Notes: generated from the sequence alone by a model not told the origin. A DNA stretch of 64,000 nucleotides from Streptococcus cuniculi (GCF_001921845.1 NZ_MSJM01000004.1:209815-273814), one strand, 5' to 3'; positions 35,959 to 46,870 are shown, numbered from the stretch's first letter. A program made the numbers and translations.

Positions 35959-37272
35959 ATGAGTGAAAAAGTATTTCGTGACCCTGTTCATAATTATATT
36001 CATGTAGATCATGAACTCATCTACAACTTAATCAATACCAAAGAATTTCAACGACTACGCCGCATCAAACAGCTAGGAACCACCTCCTATACCTTTCATG
36101 GTGGTGAGCATAGTCGCTTTTCGCATTGCCTCGGGGCTTATGAAATCGCGCGGCAAATCGTGTCCACATTTGACACCAAATATCCAGAAACTTGGGATAC
36201 CAACGATTCGCTCTTGACCATGGTCGCAGCGCTCCTACACGATGTCGGGCACGGAGCGTACTCCCATACCTTCGAGCGGCTCTTTGACACGGACCACGAG
36301 GAGATGACCTGCCAGATTATCACCAGTAACGGCACGGAAATCAACAGCTTATTACGGCAGATTGCGCCTGATTTCCCTGAGAAGGTGGCAAGTGTCATCC
36401 GTCACACCTATCCCAATAAACAGGTGGTGCAACTGATTTCCAGCCAGATTGATGTCGACCGTATGGACTACCTGCTCCGTGATTCCTACTTTACAGGAAC
36501 TAATTATGGACAGTTTGATTTGACACGGATTTTGCGGGTCATTCGCCCGACAGAAAACGGCATTGCCTTTAAAGAGTCGGGCATGCATGCGGTGGAAGAT
36601 TATGTCCTCAGTCGCTATCAAATGTACATGCAGGTTTATTTCCACCCTGCTAGTCGTTCCATGGAAGTCTTGCTCCAAAACCTCCTCAAACGAGCAAAGG
36701 TACTGTATCAAGACCAGCAGGCCTTCTTTGAAACGTCTTCACCTCGCTTGCTTCCTTTCTTTGAACAATCCTTTACGCTAGAGGACTATTTGGCCTTAGA
36801 CGATGGCGTCATGAATACCTATTTCCAGTCTTGGATCGCTGGACCAGATAAGATTTTATCAGACCTAGCCCAGCGCTACATCAACCGCAAGGTCTTCAAA
36901 TCCATCACCTTTGATACACAGACAGAAGCCCATCTTTCAGTCTTAGAAGCCATTGTCAATCAAGTCGGCTTTGAGCCTAGCTACTACACGGCGATTCATC
37001 ATAATTTTGACTTGCCCTATGATATTTACAGACCAAATGCCAAGAAAAAACGGACGCAGATTGAGATGGTCAGAAAGGACGGTAGCCTGATTGAACTATC
37101 CCAGCTCTCTCCGATTGTTCATTCTCTGGCAGGGACAGTTCACGGCGACAGCCGCTTCTATTTTCCTAAGGAAATGCTCAAGGAAACAGGTATTTTTGCC
37201 CAGCAGAGTGCGACGTTTCTAAGCTATATTCACAACGATCAATTTATTTATGGAGAACACGATGAGTATTAA
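35959..37272 (+). CDS. HD-domain phosphohydrolase (dGTPase-like, YwfO type)
   Basis: The 437-residue protein opens FRDPVHNYIHVDHELIYNLI. The HD metal site is seen as GGEHSRFSHCLGAYEIARQI and ALLHDVGHGAYSHTFERLF at about 50-107, with VDRMDYLLRDSYFTG further on. It matches the dNTP triphosphohydrolase-like HD proteins of Firmicutes. TGATATAAT ends 6 bases before the ATG and no Shine-Dalgarno is seen. Its stop overlaps the Cof phosphatase start by 11 bases. Confidence 0.92.
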   Translation: MSEKVFRDPVHNYIHVDHELIYNLINTKEFQRLRRIKQLGTTSYTFHGGEHSRFSHCLGAYEIARQIVSTFDTKYPETWDTNDSLLTMVAALLHDVGHGAYSHTFERLFDTDHEEMTCQIITSNGTEINSLLRQIAPDFPEKVASVIRHTYPNKQVVQLISSQIDVDRMDYLLRDSYFTGTNYGQFDLTRILRVIRPTENGIAFKESGMHAVEDYVLSRYQMYMQVYFHPASRSMEVLLQNLLKRAKVLYQDQQAFFETSSPRLLPFFEQSFTLEDYLALDDGVMNTYFQSWIAGPDKILSDLAQRYINRKVFKSITFDTQTEAHLSVLEAIVNQVGFEPSYYTAIHHNFDLPYDIYRPNAKKKRTQIEMVRKDGSLIELSQLSPIVHSLAGTVHGDSRFYFPKEMLKETGIFAQQSATFLSYIHNDQFIYGEHDEY

Positions 37273-38068
37273 ACTTGTAGCCATTGACATCGATGGTACC
37301 CTACTAAACAGCCAACATCAAATTACCCCAGAAGTCTATCAAGCCATTCAAGATGCCAAAAAAGCAGGCGTGAAAATCGTCATTGCAACAGGACGTCCGA
37401 TTTCTGGTGTCAAGCGCATTTTAAGTGAATTAAATCTCCTAGACGAGGGAGACTATGTCATTACCTTTAACGGTGGACTGGTTCAAGAAACAGCGACCGG
37501 AAAGGATGTTGTGAAAGAGGGCTTGAGCTATGCTGACTACCTGGAATGGGAATACTTGTCACGCAAGCTAGATATCCCTATGCACGCTAGCCTAAAAGAT
37601 GGCATGTATACTGCCAATCGCAACATCGGAAAATACACCGTCTATGAAGCGCAACTGGTGGATTCCCCCGTCTTTTACCGAACACCAGAAGAAATGGCAG
37701 ACAAGGACATTATCAAGATCATGTTGGTGGATGAGGCTGAAAAGCTGGATGCTGCTCTTCCACAGATTCCAAGCGCCATGACCGAACGCTTCAATGTCGC
37801 AAAATCAGCACCATTCTATCTAGAAGTTACACCTAAAACAGTCAATAAAGGCCAAGCTATCAAACAACTAAGCGCCTTACTAGGATTGACCATGGACCAA
37901 ACCATGGCCATCGGTGACCAAGAAAATGACCGTTCCATGCTAGAAGTTGTAGGAACAGCAGTCGTTATGGAAAATGGCAGTGCTGAACTCAAAAAAATCG
38001 CGACCCATATCACCAAGTCAAACGATGAACACGGGGTTGCACACGCTATTAGAGAATGGGTATTGTAG
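37262..38068 (+). CDS. Cof-type HAD hydrolase
   Basis: A 268-residue HAD phosphatase of the Cof/IIB subfamily. The nucleophile is in AIDIDGTLLNSQHQITP near the start, ATGRPISGVKRIL carries the threonine/serine motif, and GDQENDRSMLEVVG holds the final acidic pair. Such enzymes dephosphorylate sugar phosphates and related metabolites. The start at 37262 has GGAG 7 bases upstream; the ATG at 37250 falls within the upstream gene. The TAG stop is the first triplet of the MITE-like element, so a few C-terminal residues may have been lost. Confidence 0.92.
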   Translation: MSIKLVAIDIDGTLLNSQHQITPEVYQAIQDAKKAGVKIVIATGRPISGVKRILSELNLLDEGDYVITFNGGLVQETATGKDVVKEGLSYADYLEWEYLSRKLDIPMHASLKDGMYTANRNIGKYTVYEAQLVDSPVFYRTPEEMADKDIIKIMLVDEAEKLDAALPQIPSAMTERFNVAKSAPFYLEVTPKTVNKGQAIKQLSALLGLTMDQTMAIGDQENDRSMLEVVGTAVVMENGSAELKKIATHITKSNDEHGVAHAIREWVL

Positions 38069-38134
38069 TCTTTTGAATGAACTTTGATACATGGTCACTT
38101 TCGACTTGCCATACTCATATTCAATGAAAATCAT
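38066..38134. mobile_element. MITE-like element, copy 2 (left part only)
   Basis: From TAGTCTTTTGAATGAACTTT through TTCAATGAAAATCA the sequence follows copy 1 closely, then diverges. The right terminal repeat is absent. Its first bases form the stop codon of the preceding Cof gene. Confidence 0.7.
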
Positions 38135-38138
38135 AGAC

Positions 38139-38200
38139 CAATAAAAGGAGTGGAACAATCGTGCTATAGAAGCCTCGATTGTCCACTCCTTTGGCTATTG
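38139..38200. repeat. Large imperfect hairpin
   Basis: AAAGGAGTGGAACAATCG (38144-38161) pairs with CGATTGTCCACTCCTTT (38175-38191) with one bulge, and the flanking CAATA and TATTG extend the stem. There is no T-run. It sits between the truncated MITE and a terminator and may be an independent palindromic repeat. Confidence 0.55.
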
Positions 38201-38226
38201 ATTCTGTCAGCTACACTATAAAAATG

Positions 38227-38264
38227 AAGGAGGTTGGGTACTATCGTCCCAACCTCCTTTTCTT
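38227..38264. terminator. Bidirectional terminator between Cof and GH25 genes
   Basis: AAGGAGGTTGGG and CCCAACCTCCTT form a 12-bp stem around a 9-base loop, flanked by A- and T-rich tracts. It lies between convergent genes. Confidence 0.85.
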
Positions 38265-38294
38265 CTGCTCACGATTTCGTACTATCAGTAACAA

Positions 38295-41228
38295 TCAATC
38301 TGTAAAGCGACCGGTGTAGTCGATATTCACATCAAAGAGATGTCGGCCTGGTAGTAACTGAGCTGCTGATGTATACTGCCAAGCTGCTGCACCGGCATGT
38401 AAGCCCATTGTTTTCGCTTGGTCAAAGGTCATCGTTTTATAAGGATATTGTGCTACCCAGAAATTTCCAATTCCAAATTGGCCTGTCTGAATCGGCCCAG
38501 CATACCCCAAGGTATTCACATCAATCCAACTAGCACCTGCATAGTGGACTAAATTTTGATAGCCCAGACGACGCATCTCTGCTTCCCAATCTTTCATATT
38601 GGCATTGATATTCTTACGAGTTTTGTACTCTTCAATGTCATTAACCATGACCGTACTTTTCGCAAGACCTAATTGAGCTGCAAAGGCTGTGAAATAACGT
38701 GCTTCTGCTTGAGCTGATGAACGATCTGTAAAGTGCGAATAATGGTAGACAGATACTTTTAGACCTGCCGCTTTGGCATTCTTGATTTGATCCTGAGCGT
38801 AAGGGTTTTGATAGCTGGTACCTTCTGTCAGTTTGACAACAACACCAGATATACCCTGTTCTAAGAGTTTGCGGTAATCTGCCACAGACAAAGAACCATT
38901 ATGGCTACTTACATCCACAAAGGCCTTAGGGGAGCGACTACTAACATTCAAATGCGTCTTTGTTCCACTCACCCTGTAACGCTTTCCTTGGCTCAAAATA
39001 TAGAGTTCTGCGTGATAGACACCTGATTCAAACTGATGATTTCTTGCATGAACCTTTACCTTATATGAACCATTTGCTTGCTGATTAGCCTTATACCAGA
39101 TAATATCATTTTGACCATTTATATCAGCCCAAACAGGAACATAGACAGCATCCACACTGGTAGAGGCACGAAGATTAGAGATATGAACCTCAAAACTATC
39201 ATCCAAATGATTCATTTTTTGAATCGCTATATCTGCTCGTGCTACTACATCTTTTATACTGACCGTTGTTCGAGTGGTGCCAGCCCCTACTCTTATTCCA
39301 TCTGTATACTGAACATGCCAGTGGACATGATAAAGACCTTGATCATAGCCATGATTGCCCGGATCAATTGATACTGCATAACTTCCATCTTTTTTCTTGG
39401 TAGCCTCATACCAACGAAGGTCATCTCGTCCCTTTTTAGCAGACCAAACAGGTATGAGAATACGTTGAATTTTTTGGGGACTTCTCAGATTGGAAATTAA
39501 TACATCAAAACGGCCATTTGCCCTATTTTGATTGTGAATTTCAATCTTCCCACTTGGTTTAGTTGGTAGTGGAAGTTCCGTCCGAATCGTACCAATACCC
39601 TCCTGACTACCATCTTTATAGCGATAGTAATAATGCACATGATAGCTGCCTGTTTCGTAGTGGTGCAGGCGGTTATCAATTCGGATGTGATAAGTCCCGT
39701 CCGATTGTCGTTCGGCTTCATACCAACGCAAATCATCTTGACCACCTTTACTGGTCCAGACAGGAACACGTACTCCCTGAACCTCCTGAGAGGCACGAAT
39801 ATCACGGATCAACACATCAAAGGTCCCGTCATTTTCATTGATGTGCTGAATTTCAATCTTCCCACTTGGTCTAGTCGGCACTGGAAGTTCCGTCCGAATC
39901 GTACCAATACCCTCCTGACTACCATCTTTATAACGATAGTAATAATGCACATGATAGCTGCCTGTTTCGTAGTGGTGCAGGCGGTTATCAATTCGGATGT
40001 GATAAGCCCCGTCCGATTGTCGTTCGGCTTCATACCAACGCAAATCATCTTGACCACCTTTACCGGTCCAGACAGGAACACGTACTCCCTGAACCTCCTG
40101 AGAGGCACGAATATCACGGATCAACACATCAAAGGTCCCGTCATTTTCATTGATGTGCTGAATTTCAATCTTCCCACTTGGTCTAGTCGGCACTGGAAGT
40201 TCCGTCCGAATCGTACCAATACCCTCCTGACTACCATCTTTATAACGATAGTAATAATGCACATGATAGCTGCCTGTTTCGTAGTGGTGCAGGCGGTTAT
40301 CAATTCGGATGTGATAAGCCCCGTCCGATTGTCGTTCGGCTTCATACCAACGCAAATCATCTTGACCACCTTTACCGGTCCAGACAGGAACACGTACTCC
40401 CTGAACCTCCTGAGAGGCACGAATATCACGGATCAACACATCAAAGGTCCCGTCATTTTCATTGATGTGCTGAATTTCAATCTTCCCACTAGACTTTATT
40501 TCTACTGCTTCAGTTGGCTCTTGTCTAAGTTCATGAGGCAATTCCTTAGAAGCTACGGGTATCCTAGACTCTGTTAAAGACGAGGAAGCTTCGCTTTTCA
40601 CCTTTGGCTGCCTTTTACGGGTAGCAGGGGCATTCCGAAACACACCGTCCGTTTGAGTGGAACTACTTGGAGTAGTAGAGGATGGACTCGTGCTCTGCGA
40701 GCTCGAGCTACTCAAACCAGGCTCTACCCTAGAAGCACTCGCAAGGCTACTGCTGCTGGATGACACATCATCTGCGCTTGTTGCAGGAGACGATGAACTC
40801 GTCGAACTTGTTGGCGGAGTAAGAGTCCATTGAAATGGATAAGGTTCCAAGTTTTCAATCTGTCCCTCTTTGTTTCTTACTTCGACTTGAAGATAAAAGG
40901 TGTCTGCTGTTACAGGAAAAGCATCTCGCACGAGAACTGCCTCATAGTCTCCATTCTCAGTTTTCTCAAATGAGGAAATGGTTACTTGGTCACTCTTATC
41001 CTCTTTTGTCCACAAAGTCCCAACAGAAGGCTCATAGTCATCTGGTAACTGAGACACGATAGCCTTAACCTTGCCATCTTCTGCCACCACTTGTAGATTT
41101 CCTACAGAGGCTTCGTGACTCACTTGCGTCAGTGGCTGTAATGGTGTAATCAGACTATCTGCGGTCACAGGGCTCATCCAACAAGCCAGTACCACCCCTG
41201 ATAGGCATACAAGAGATTTTAGTTTCAT
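38295..41228 (-). CDS. Secreted GH25 muramidase with GBS Bsp-like repeats
   Basis: A 977-residue exported protein. It has a signal peptide (about 1-23), a unique N-terminal domain to about 135 and a Ser/Thr-rich linker to about 215. Five GBS Bsp-like repeats of about 104 residues follow from about 247. Repeats 1-3 are near identical; 4 and 5 are diverged. A C-terminal GH25 lysozyme domain runs from about 768, with FVDVSSHNG and VNDIEEYK carrying catalytic acids. No LPxTG is seen, so it is probably wall-associated by binding. Such proteins shape cell morphology and chaining. The gene follows tpiA on the same strand, separated from it by a terminator. Confidence 0.92.
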   Translation of the reverse strand: MKLKSLVCLSGVVLACWMSPVTADSLITPLQPLTQVSHEASVGNLQVVAEDGKVKAIVSQLPDDYEPSVGTLWTKEDKSDQVTISSFEKTENGDYEAVLVRDAFPVTADTFYLQVEVRNKEGQIENLEPYPFQWTLTPPTSSTSSSSPATSADDVSSSSSSLASASRVEPGLSSSSSQSTSPSSTTPSSSTQTDGVFRNAPATRKRQPKVKSEASSSLTESRIPVASKELPHELRQEPTEAVEIKSSGKIEIQHINENDGTFDVLIRDIRASQEVQGVRVPVWTGKGGQDDLRWYEAERQSDGAYHIRIDNRLHHYETGSYHVHYYYRYKDGSQEGIGTIRTELPVPTRPSGKIEIQHINENDGTFDVLIRDIRASQEVQGVRVPVWTGKGGQDDLRWYEAERQSDGAYHIRIDNRLHHYETGSYHVHYYYRYKDGSQEGIGTIRTELPVPTRPSGKIEIQHINENDGTFDVLIRDIRASQEVQGVRVPVWTSKGGQDDLRWYEAERQSDGTYHIRIDNRLHHYETGSYHVHYYYRYKDGSQEGIGTIRTELPLPTKPSGKIEIHNQNRANGRFDVLISNLRSPQKIQRILIPVWSAKKGRDDLRWYEATKKKDGSYAVSIDPGNHGYDQGLYHVHWHVQYTDGIRVGAGTTRTTVSIKDVVARADIAIQKMNHLDDSFEVHISNLRASTSVDAVYVPVWADINGQNDIIWYKANQQANGSYKVKVHARNHQFESGVYHAELYILSQGKRYRVSGTKTHLNVSSRSPKAFVDVSSHNGSLSVADYRKLLEQGISGVVVKLTEGTSYQNPYAQDQIKNAKAAGLKVSVYHYSHFTDRSSAQAEARYFTAFAAQLGLAKSTVMVNDIEEYKTRKNINANMKDWEAEMRRLGYQNLVHYAGASWIDVNTLGYAGPIQTGQFGIGNFWVAQYPYKTMTFDQAKTMGLHAGAAAWQYTSAAQLLPGRHLFDVNIDYTGRFTD
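39549..40490. repeat. Three 312-bp tandem coding repeats
   Basis: Units at about 39549-39860, 39861-40172 and 40173-40484 encode the first three Bsp-like repeats. The last two in plus order are practically identical; the first differs by a few bases (serine for glycine in the WTGKGG motif and a few others). Such identity implies recent unequal crossing-over. Confidence 0.9.
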
Positions 41229-41248
41229 GTTTTCTCCTATGTTGCAAT

Positions 41249-41279
41249 AAAAACTTCTAGCTAAATGTTAGAAGTTTTT
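41249..41279 (-). terminator. Terminator of tpiA
   Basis: AAAAACTTCTA and TAGAAGTTTTT pair around a 9-base loop. It follows tpiA and lies just upstream of the GH25 gene start. Confidence 0.85.
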
Positions 41280-41304
41280 ATCGTCTATTATCTATTCTTT
41301 GGTC

Positions 41305-42390
<1,086 letters not shown>

Positions 42391-42426
42391 CTGTTTATAA
42401 TTGTTATTTCTGGGAACGTAATCGAA

Positions 42427-43623
<1,197 letters not shown>

Positions 43624-43695
43624 TTTGGTAAAAGCCTCCAATAAAATATATTTTATAGATAGACAGTAGGCAATACAGTCTAACTTTACCTTACT

Positions 43696-43723
43696 ATTCT
43701 ATCAAATTGTAGCAGAAATGCAA
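43696..43723 (-). promoter_or_regulatory. tuf promoter
   Basis: On the minus strand TTGCAT (43718-43723) and TAGAAT (43696-43701) have a 16-base spacer. An AT-rich tract lies upstream. The leader to the tuf start is about 65 bases. Confidence 0.65.
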
Positions 43724-43746
43724 GTATTTTCTATCTTTTTTATGAT

Positions 43747-44709
43747 TTATTCCACATCGAGCTGATAATAAGGCTGATTCGGGATAGACGCACCAATGCT
43801 TGAGGCGAAAATCCAATCTTGATTTTCTAGCTGGGCAAAGTTCTCTGCCTTGCCTGTTAGGATGACGCCGCCAAAGGTTGCTTTTCCGACTTTCCCCTTG
43901 GAAGCAAGGTGCGCTTTCACATCTTCTGCTAGCCCCCCTTGTCCCATCTCTTTATATTCTTTACTGTGGCTAAATTCTTCTAATAATTCATAAAATTCCT
44001 GATAGGATGGATCAGGCCATTGTCTCCTTGGTGCCCAACCAAATAGATGGCTGATAGCCTTATGCGCTGTATTTTCAGTGCTCACACTACCAATCCAGTA
44101 CCAGTTTACCTTGAGATTTTTCGGAAGTTTTTCTTTTAGTTCTGCTAAGGTGTACTGCTTGTCAAAGCTGATGGCTACCTCTACCAACTGCCCCTTCATC
44201 TGATCTAGGTAAGGCAATTCTTGAGCAGGTTTTCGGATAACATCTTTTGAACCGTAGCTGGCTTTAGGGTTGAAAAACAAGGCTGCCTTTTGGTGACTTT
44301 TATAACTATAGGCCATCTCGGTACTATCTTGCTCCACAGACGATGGCAGTACAAAAGTTGCTAGAAAATCATGATTCCATTTCATGGCCGAAAAATCTGT
44401 TTCAATCTCTTCATACTTAACGGAGATACCATCTATATCTTTGATTAGGTTCGCTTCATAATGCCCACCGAGATTATGAGCGAATGTGACGCGAACATTG
44501 TCTTGTTGCATATTCGGAAAAGCAATGGTTGTCCGCTGGTAATAGTAATCATCTAGCTGTTGATGCTGCTTTGTGGCCAGAAATGACAAGCCTATCCAGA
44601 TGAGAAACCCCACCACCACAGCGAGTAGAACTGTTCCAAGACTAATGAACAGGGTCCGTTTTTTCCATTCTTTTTTCGTTTTCTTAGCTAATAGTTCAAA
44701 TGTTTCCAT
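43747..44709 (-). CDS. Anti-sigma factor, copy 1
   Basis: A 320-residue membrane protein with an N-terminal cytoplasmic piece (METFELLAKKTKKEW), one membrane helix at about 20-45 and a large extracytoplasmic part. It ends in the sigma factor regulator C-terminal pattern (KATFGGVILTGKAENFAQLE, then WIFASSIGASIP). It lies directly after the ECF sigma gene with a 14-base overlap. It is paralogous to the protein at 45313-46386. It likely holds the sigma factor inactive until a cell-envelope signal. Confidence 0.87.
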   Translation of the reverse strand: METFELLAKKTKKEWKKRTLFISLGTVLLAVVVGFLIWIGLSFLATKQHQQLDDYYYQRTTIAFPNMQQDNVRVTFAHNLGGHYEANLIKDIDGISVKYEEIETDFSAMKWNHDFLATFVLPSSVEQDSTEMAYSYKSHQKAALFFNPKASYGSKDVIRKPAQELPYLDQMKGQLVEVAISFDKQYTLAELKEKLPKNLKVNWYWIGSVSTENTAHKAISHLFGWAPRRQWPDPSYQEFYELLEEFSHSKEYKEMGQGGLAEDVKAHLASKGKVGKATFGGVILTGKAENFAQLENQDWIFASSIGASIPNQPYYQLDVE

Positions 44710-45196
44710 GGTGGTATCCTTTCTGTTTAAGAGCCTTTTTTAGTTTTTGACGACTGCGATGAAGACTGACCTTGACCTTGCTGACGGAATAAGAAAGAAG
44801 CTCTGCTATTTCACCAATGGAAAAACCTTGGAAATAAAAGAGGTCCAAGAGGAGAGCGTCCTGTGGCGGGAGTCTTTCTACTTCTTCTAGCAAAAAGTCA
44901 TACTCGGTGGTCTCAAAGGGGGAAAGTTCTTGGGTCTTGAAAAATTCTTGCCGAAAAATGTCCATATAACGCCTGTCCCTGCGGTACTTGTCGATGTAAC
45001 GTCGTATAGCAGAGCGGTACATGAAGGCTCGGATTTTCTCACCGGGTATGGCCGCTGGCATTTCAAGGAGTTTGACAAAAATGTCCTGTACAACATCTTC
45101 TGCCTGCTCTTTTGTCACACCTGATTTCATCAGATAAGCGATGACGTCCGTAGCAAACCCAATCAAGACTTTTTCATACTCATCTAGTTTGATAAT
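44696..45196 (-). CDS. ECF-type sigma-70 factor, copy 1 (probable ATT start)
   Basis: This is 166 residues from ATT (plus 45194-45196) or 156 from TTG 45166. Region 2 is KEQAEDVVQDIFVKLLEM and FMYRSAIRRYIDKYRRD; region 4 is LPPQDALLLDLFYFQGFSIGEI and KVKVSLHRSRQKLKKAL. No Shine-Dalgarno precedes TTG 45166. GGAGG lies 5 bases before the ATT, the extra codons IIKLDEYEKV align with the paralog, and its ATT start occupies the same place. The stop overlaps the anti-sigma start by 14 bases. Confidence 0.82.
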   Translation of the reverse strand: MIKLDEYEKVLIGFATDVIAYLMKSGVTKEQAEDVVQDIFVKLLEMPAAIPGEKIRAFMYRSAIRRYIDKYRRDRRYMDIFRQEFFKTQELSPFETTEYDFLLEEVERLPPQDALLLDLFYFQGFSIGEIAELLSYSVSKVKVSLHRSRQKLKKALKQKGYHHGNI

Positions 45197-45229
45197 CCTT
45201 CCCTCCCTTCTTCACTAATAAAACGAAAC

Positions 45230-45254
45230 GAGACCCGTAAAAGTTACAGGTCTC
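45230..45254 (-). terminator. Hairpin between the two sigma operons
   Basis: GAGACCTGTAA and TTACGGGTCTC (minus strand) pair with one bulge and are followed by a T-rich tract. TATAAT (plus 45255-45260) abuts its 5' side. It may end the copy 2 operon or act as an attenuator for copy 1. Confidence 0.6.
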
Positions 45255-45312
45255 ATTATATTTTATCACATTTATAAAAACGCTATCTAAATCCTTGTCA
45301 GTTTGGAAAGAT

Positions 45313-46386
45313 TCATGGAGTGCTCAACTGATGATAGGGCTTAATTTCCACGTCCTGCCCGATGTTGGACGCAAAAATCCAACTGGCTTTTTCAAGGGAA
45401 GCAAAATCCTCTGCCCTTCCTGTCAAAATGACACCTGCAAACTTGGCTGTTTTTCCGTCTGGATTCTTTTCCAGATATTCTTCCACATCCTTGGTCAGGT
45501 CGAACTCTTCTCCAGCCCGATCTGTGCTGGTATAACGAAGCCAGTTTTTTGATAGGGCCTCTTGAAGATGGGCTTGAAAGAAGGTATAGCTATTGCGAAA
45601 GCCTTGACTGGGGGTCAGCTCAGCCAGTTTCTTTTGATAGGCTTCATTGACTTTTTTGGATTCTTCTGCAGAACGTTGTTCAGGCTTCTTCTGCTGTTTC
45701 ATCTCCTCATAAGTCTCTGGCTCCGTCAAGTTGGGCTGAAAACCAATCTGGGCATCCAGTTTTAAACGGCGGGTATCATGGAGAGTCTCCGTTCCAATCC
45801 AGTACCATTTGATTTTTAAGTTATCAGGAATCAGGGTTTGAATCTCGTCAAACGTATAGGGTTTATCAAAGGTCACCGCCATTTCAACCGCACGATTGGG
45901 CATTTGAGACAAAGCCGTGATATCCTGCGTGAGCACTTCCCCCATTTGATGATAATTGCGATGGATATTGTAAAACATTGGAACCTTGTAGCTACTACCG
46001 TATGTGTAGCTGGCCTTTTCGTCCGAGGCGAGATAGACATTCAAGGCTTGGCGTGCCTCATAGCCCTGTGAGAGGCCGTAAACTCCTTGAAAATCTTCAA
46101 AAGGAACGGTGATTCCTGCAATATCCTTGACCTGATCGGCATAATAAGTCCCTGTAAATTCAGAATCTGCAATAAAAGACCAATTGATATAGCTGACATT
46201 AGGATAACTAATCTCCATCATGGTTTGGTGACACTCTCGCAGTTCATTGGCATGGCGGGCAGTCAGCCAGGCTAACCCCTTACATGTCATCATCGTAAGA
46301 CCCAAACAGGTCAAAAGCGAAATTCCAATCGTCTTGAGCAGGTTTCTCCGCTTGCTTTTCTTGGTTACCACTTCAAAAGTCTTCAT
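45313..46386 (-). CDS. Anti-sigma factor, copy 2
   Basis: A 357-residue paralog of the 43747 gene. It has MKTFEVVTKKSKRRNLLK, one membrane helix at about 20-40 (ISLLTCLGLTMMTC), a larger extracytoplasmic domain and the C-terminal pattern TAKFAGVILTGRAEDFASLE then WIFASNIGQDV. It has about 40 extra residues in the middle (charged, KKPEQRSAEESKKVNEAY region). The start at 46386 has AAGGA 7 bases upstream, exactly as in copy 1; the preceding ATG (46392) has a spacing of 1. Confidence 0.87.
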   Translation of the reverse strand: MKTFEVVTKKSKRRNLLKTIGISLLTCLGLTMMTCKGLAWLTARHANELRECHQTMMEISYPNVSYINWSFIADSEFTGTYYADQVKDIAGITVPFEDFQGVYGLSQGYEARQALNVYLASDEKASYTYGSSYKVPMFYNIHRNYHQMGEVLTQDITALSQMPNRAVEMAVTFDKPYTFDEIQTLIPDNLKIKWYWIGTETLHDTRRLKLDAQIGFQPNLTEPETYEEMKQQKKPEQRSAEESKKVNEAYQKKLAELTPSQGFRNSYTFFQAHLQEALSKNWLRYTSTDRAGEEFDLTKDVEEYLEKNPDGKTAKFAGVILTGRAEDFASLEKASWIFASNIGQDVEIKPYHQLSTP

Positions 46387-46870
46387 AGTCATATCCTTTC
46401 TCCTTTAGCAATCTTGCTAGCTGCTTGCGACCACGGTAGAGGTTGATTTTCACCAAACTTTGGCTAATGCCCAGCACCTGGGCCACCTCCTTGGTCGTCA
46501 TTTCTTGAAAATAGTAGCAATCAATCACGAGCTGGTACTTGGTCGGTAGGGCAAGAACAGCTTCATGCAAGGGACTGTAATCCTTTGTATCGTACTTGAG
46601 CAGGGCCTCCTTGTGGAAAAATTCCTGCTGGACAAGATCATGATAGCGCTTGTCCCGTCGATAGCGATCAATGTAAGCCCGAATAGCCGAGCGATAGAGC
46701 CAGGCTCGTAGTTTCTCGAAGGGAAGAACGATGTCTGTTTCGAGAATCTTGACCAAGACATCCTGCGCAATATCATCACTATCTGCCCGACTGGCACCCG
46801 ACTTTTGCAGATAGTAGGAAATCTCCGTTGCGATGCGCATTACTTCTGTTTCATAGTCATCAAAGTTAAT
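46373..46870 (-). CDS. ECF-type sigma-70 factor, copy 2 (probable ATT start)
   Basis: A 165-residue sigma factor from ATT (plus 46868-46870), or 155 from ATG 46840. Region 2 is SDDIAQDVLVKIL and WLYRSAIRAYIDRYRRD; region 4 is LPTKYQLVIDCYYFQEMTTKEVAQVL and LVKINLYRGRKQLARLL. The ATG at 46840 lacks a Shine-Dalgarno; a GGAGG lies 8 bases before the ATT, which opens INFDDYETEV. The stop overlaps the anti-sigma start by 14 bases, the same geometry as copy 1. Confidence 0.82.
   Translation of the reverse strand: MNFDDYETEVMRIATEISYYLQKSGASRADSDDIAQDVLVKILETDIVLPFEKLRAWLYRSAIRAYIDRYRRDKRYHDLVQQEFFHKEALLKYDTKDYSPLHEAVLALPTKYQLVIDCYYFQEMTTKEVAQVLGISQSLVKINLYRGRKQLARLLKEKGYDYEDF

Noticed and set aside
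39633..40577. A 314-codon open frame on the plus strand across the Bsp repeats.
   Set aside because: It is antisense to the repeats of the GH25 gene and repeats with the same 312-bp period. Length is due to the near-identical DNA units; it has no ribosome-binding site or recognisable domain.
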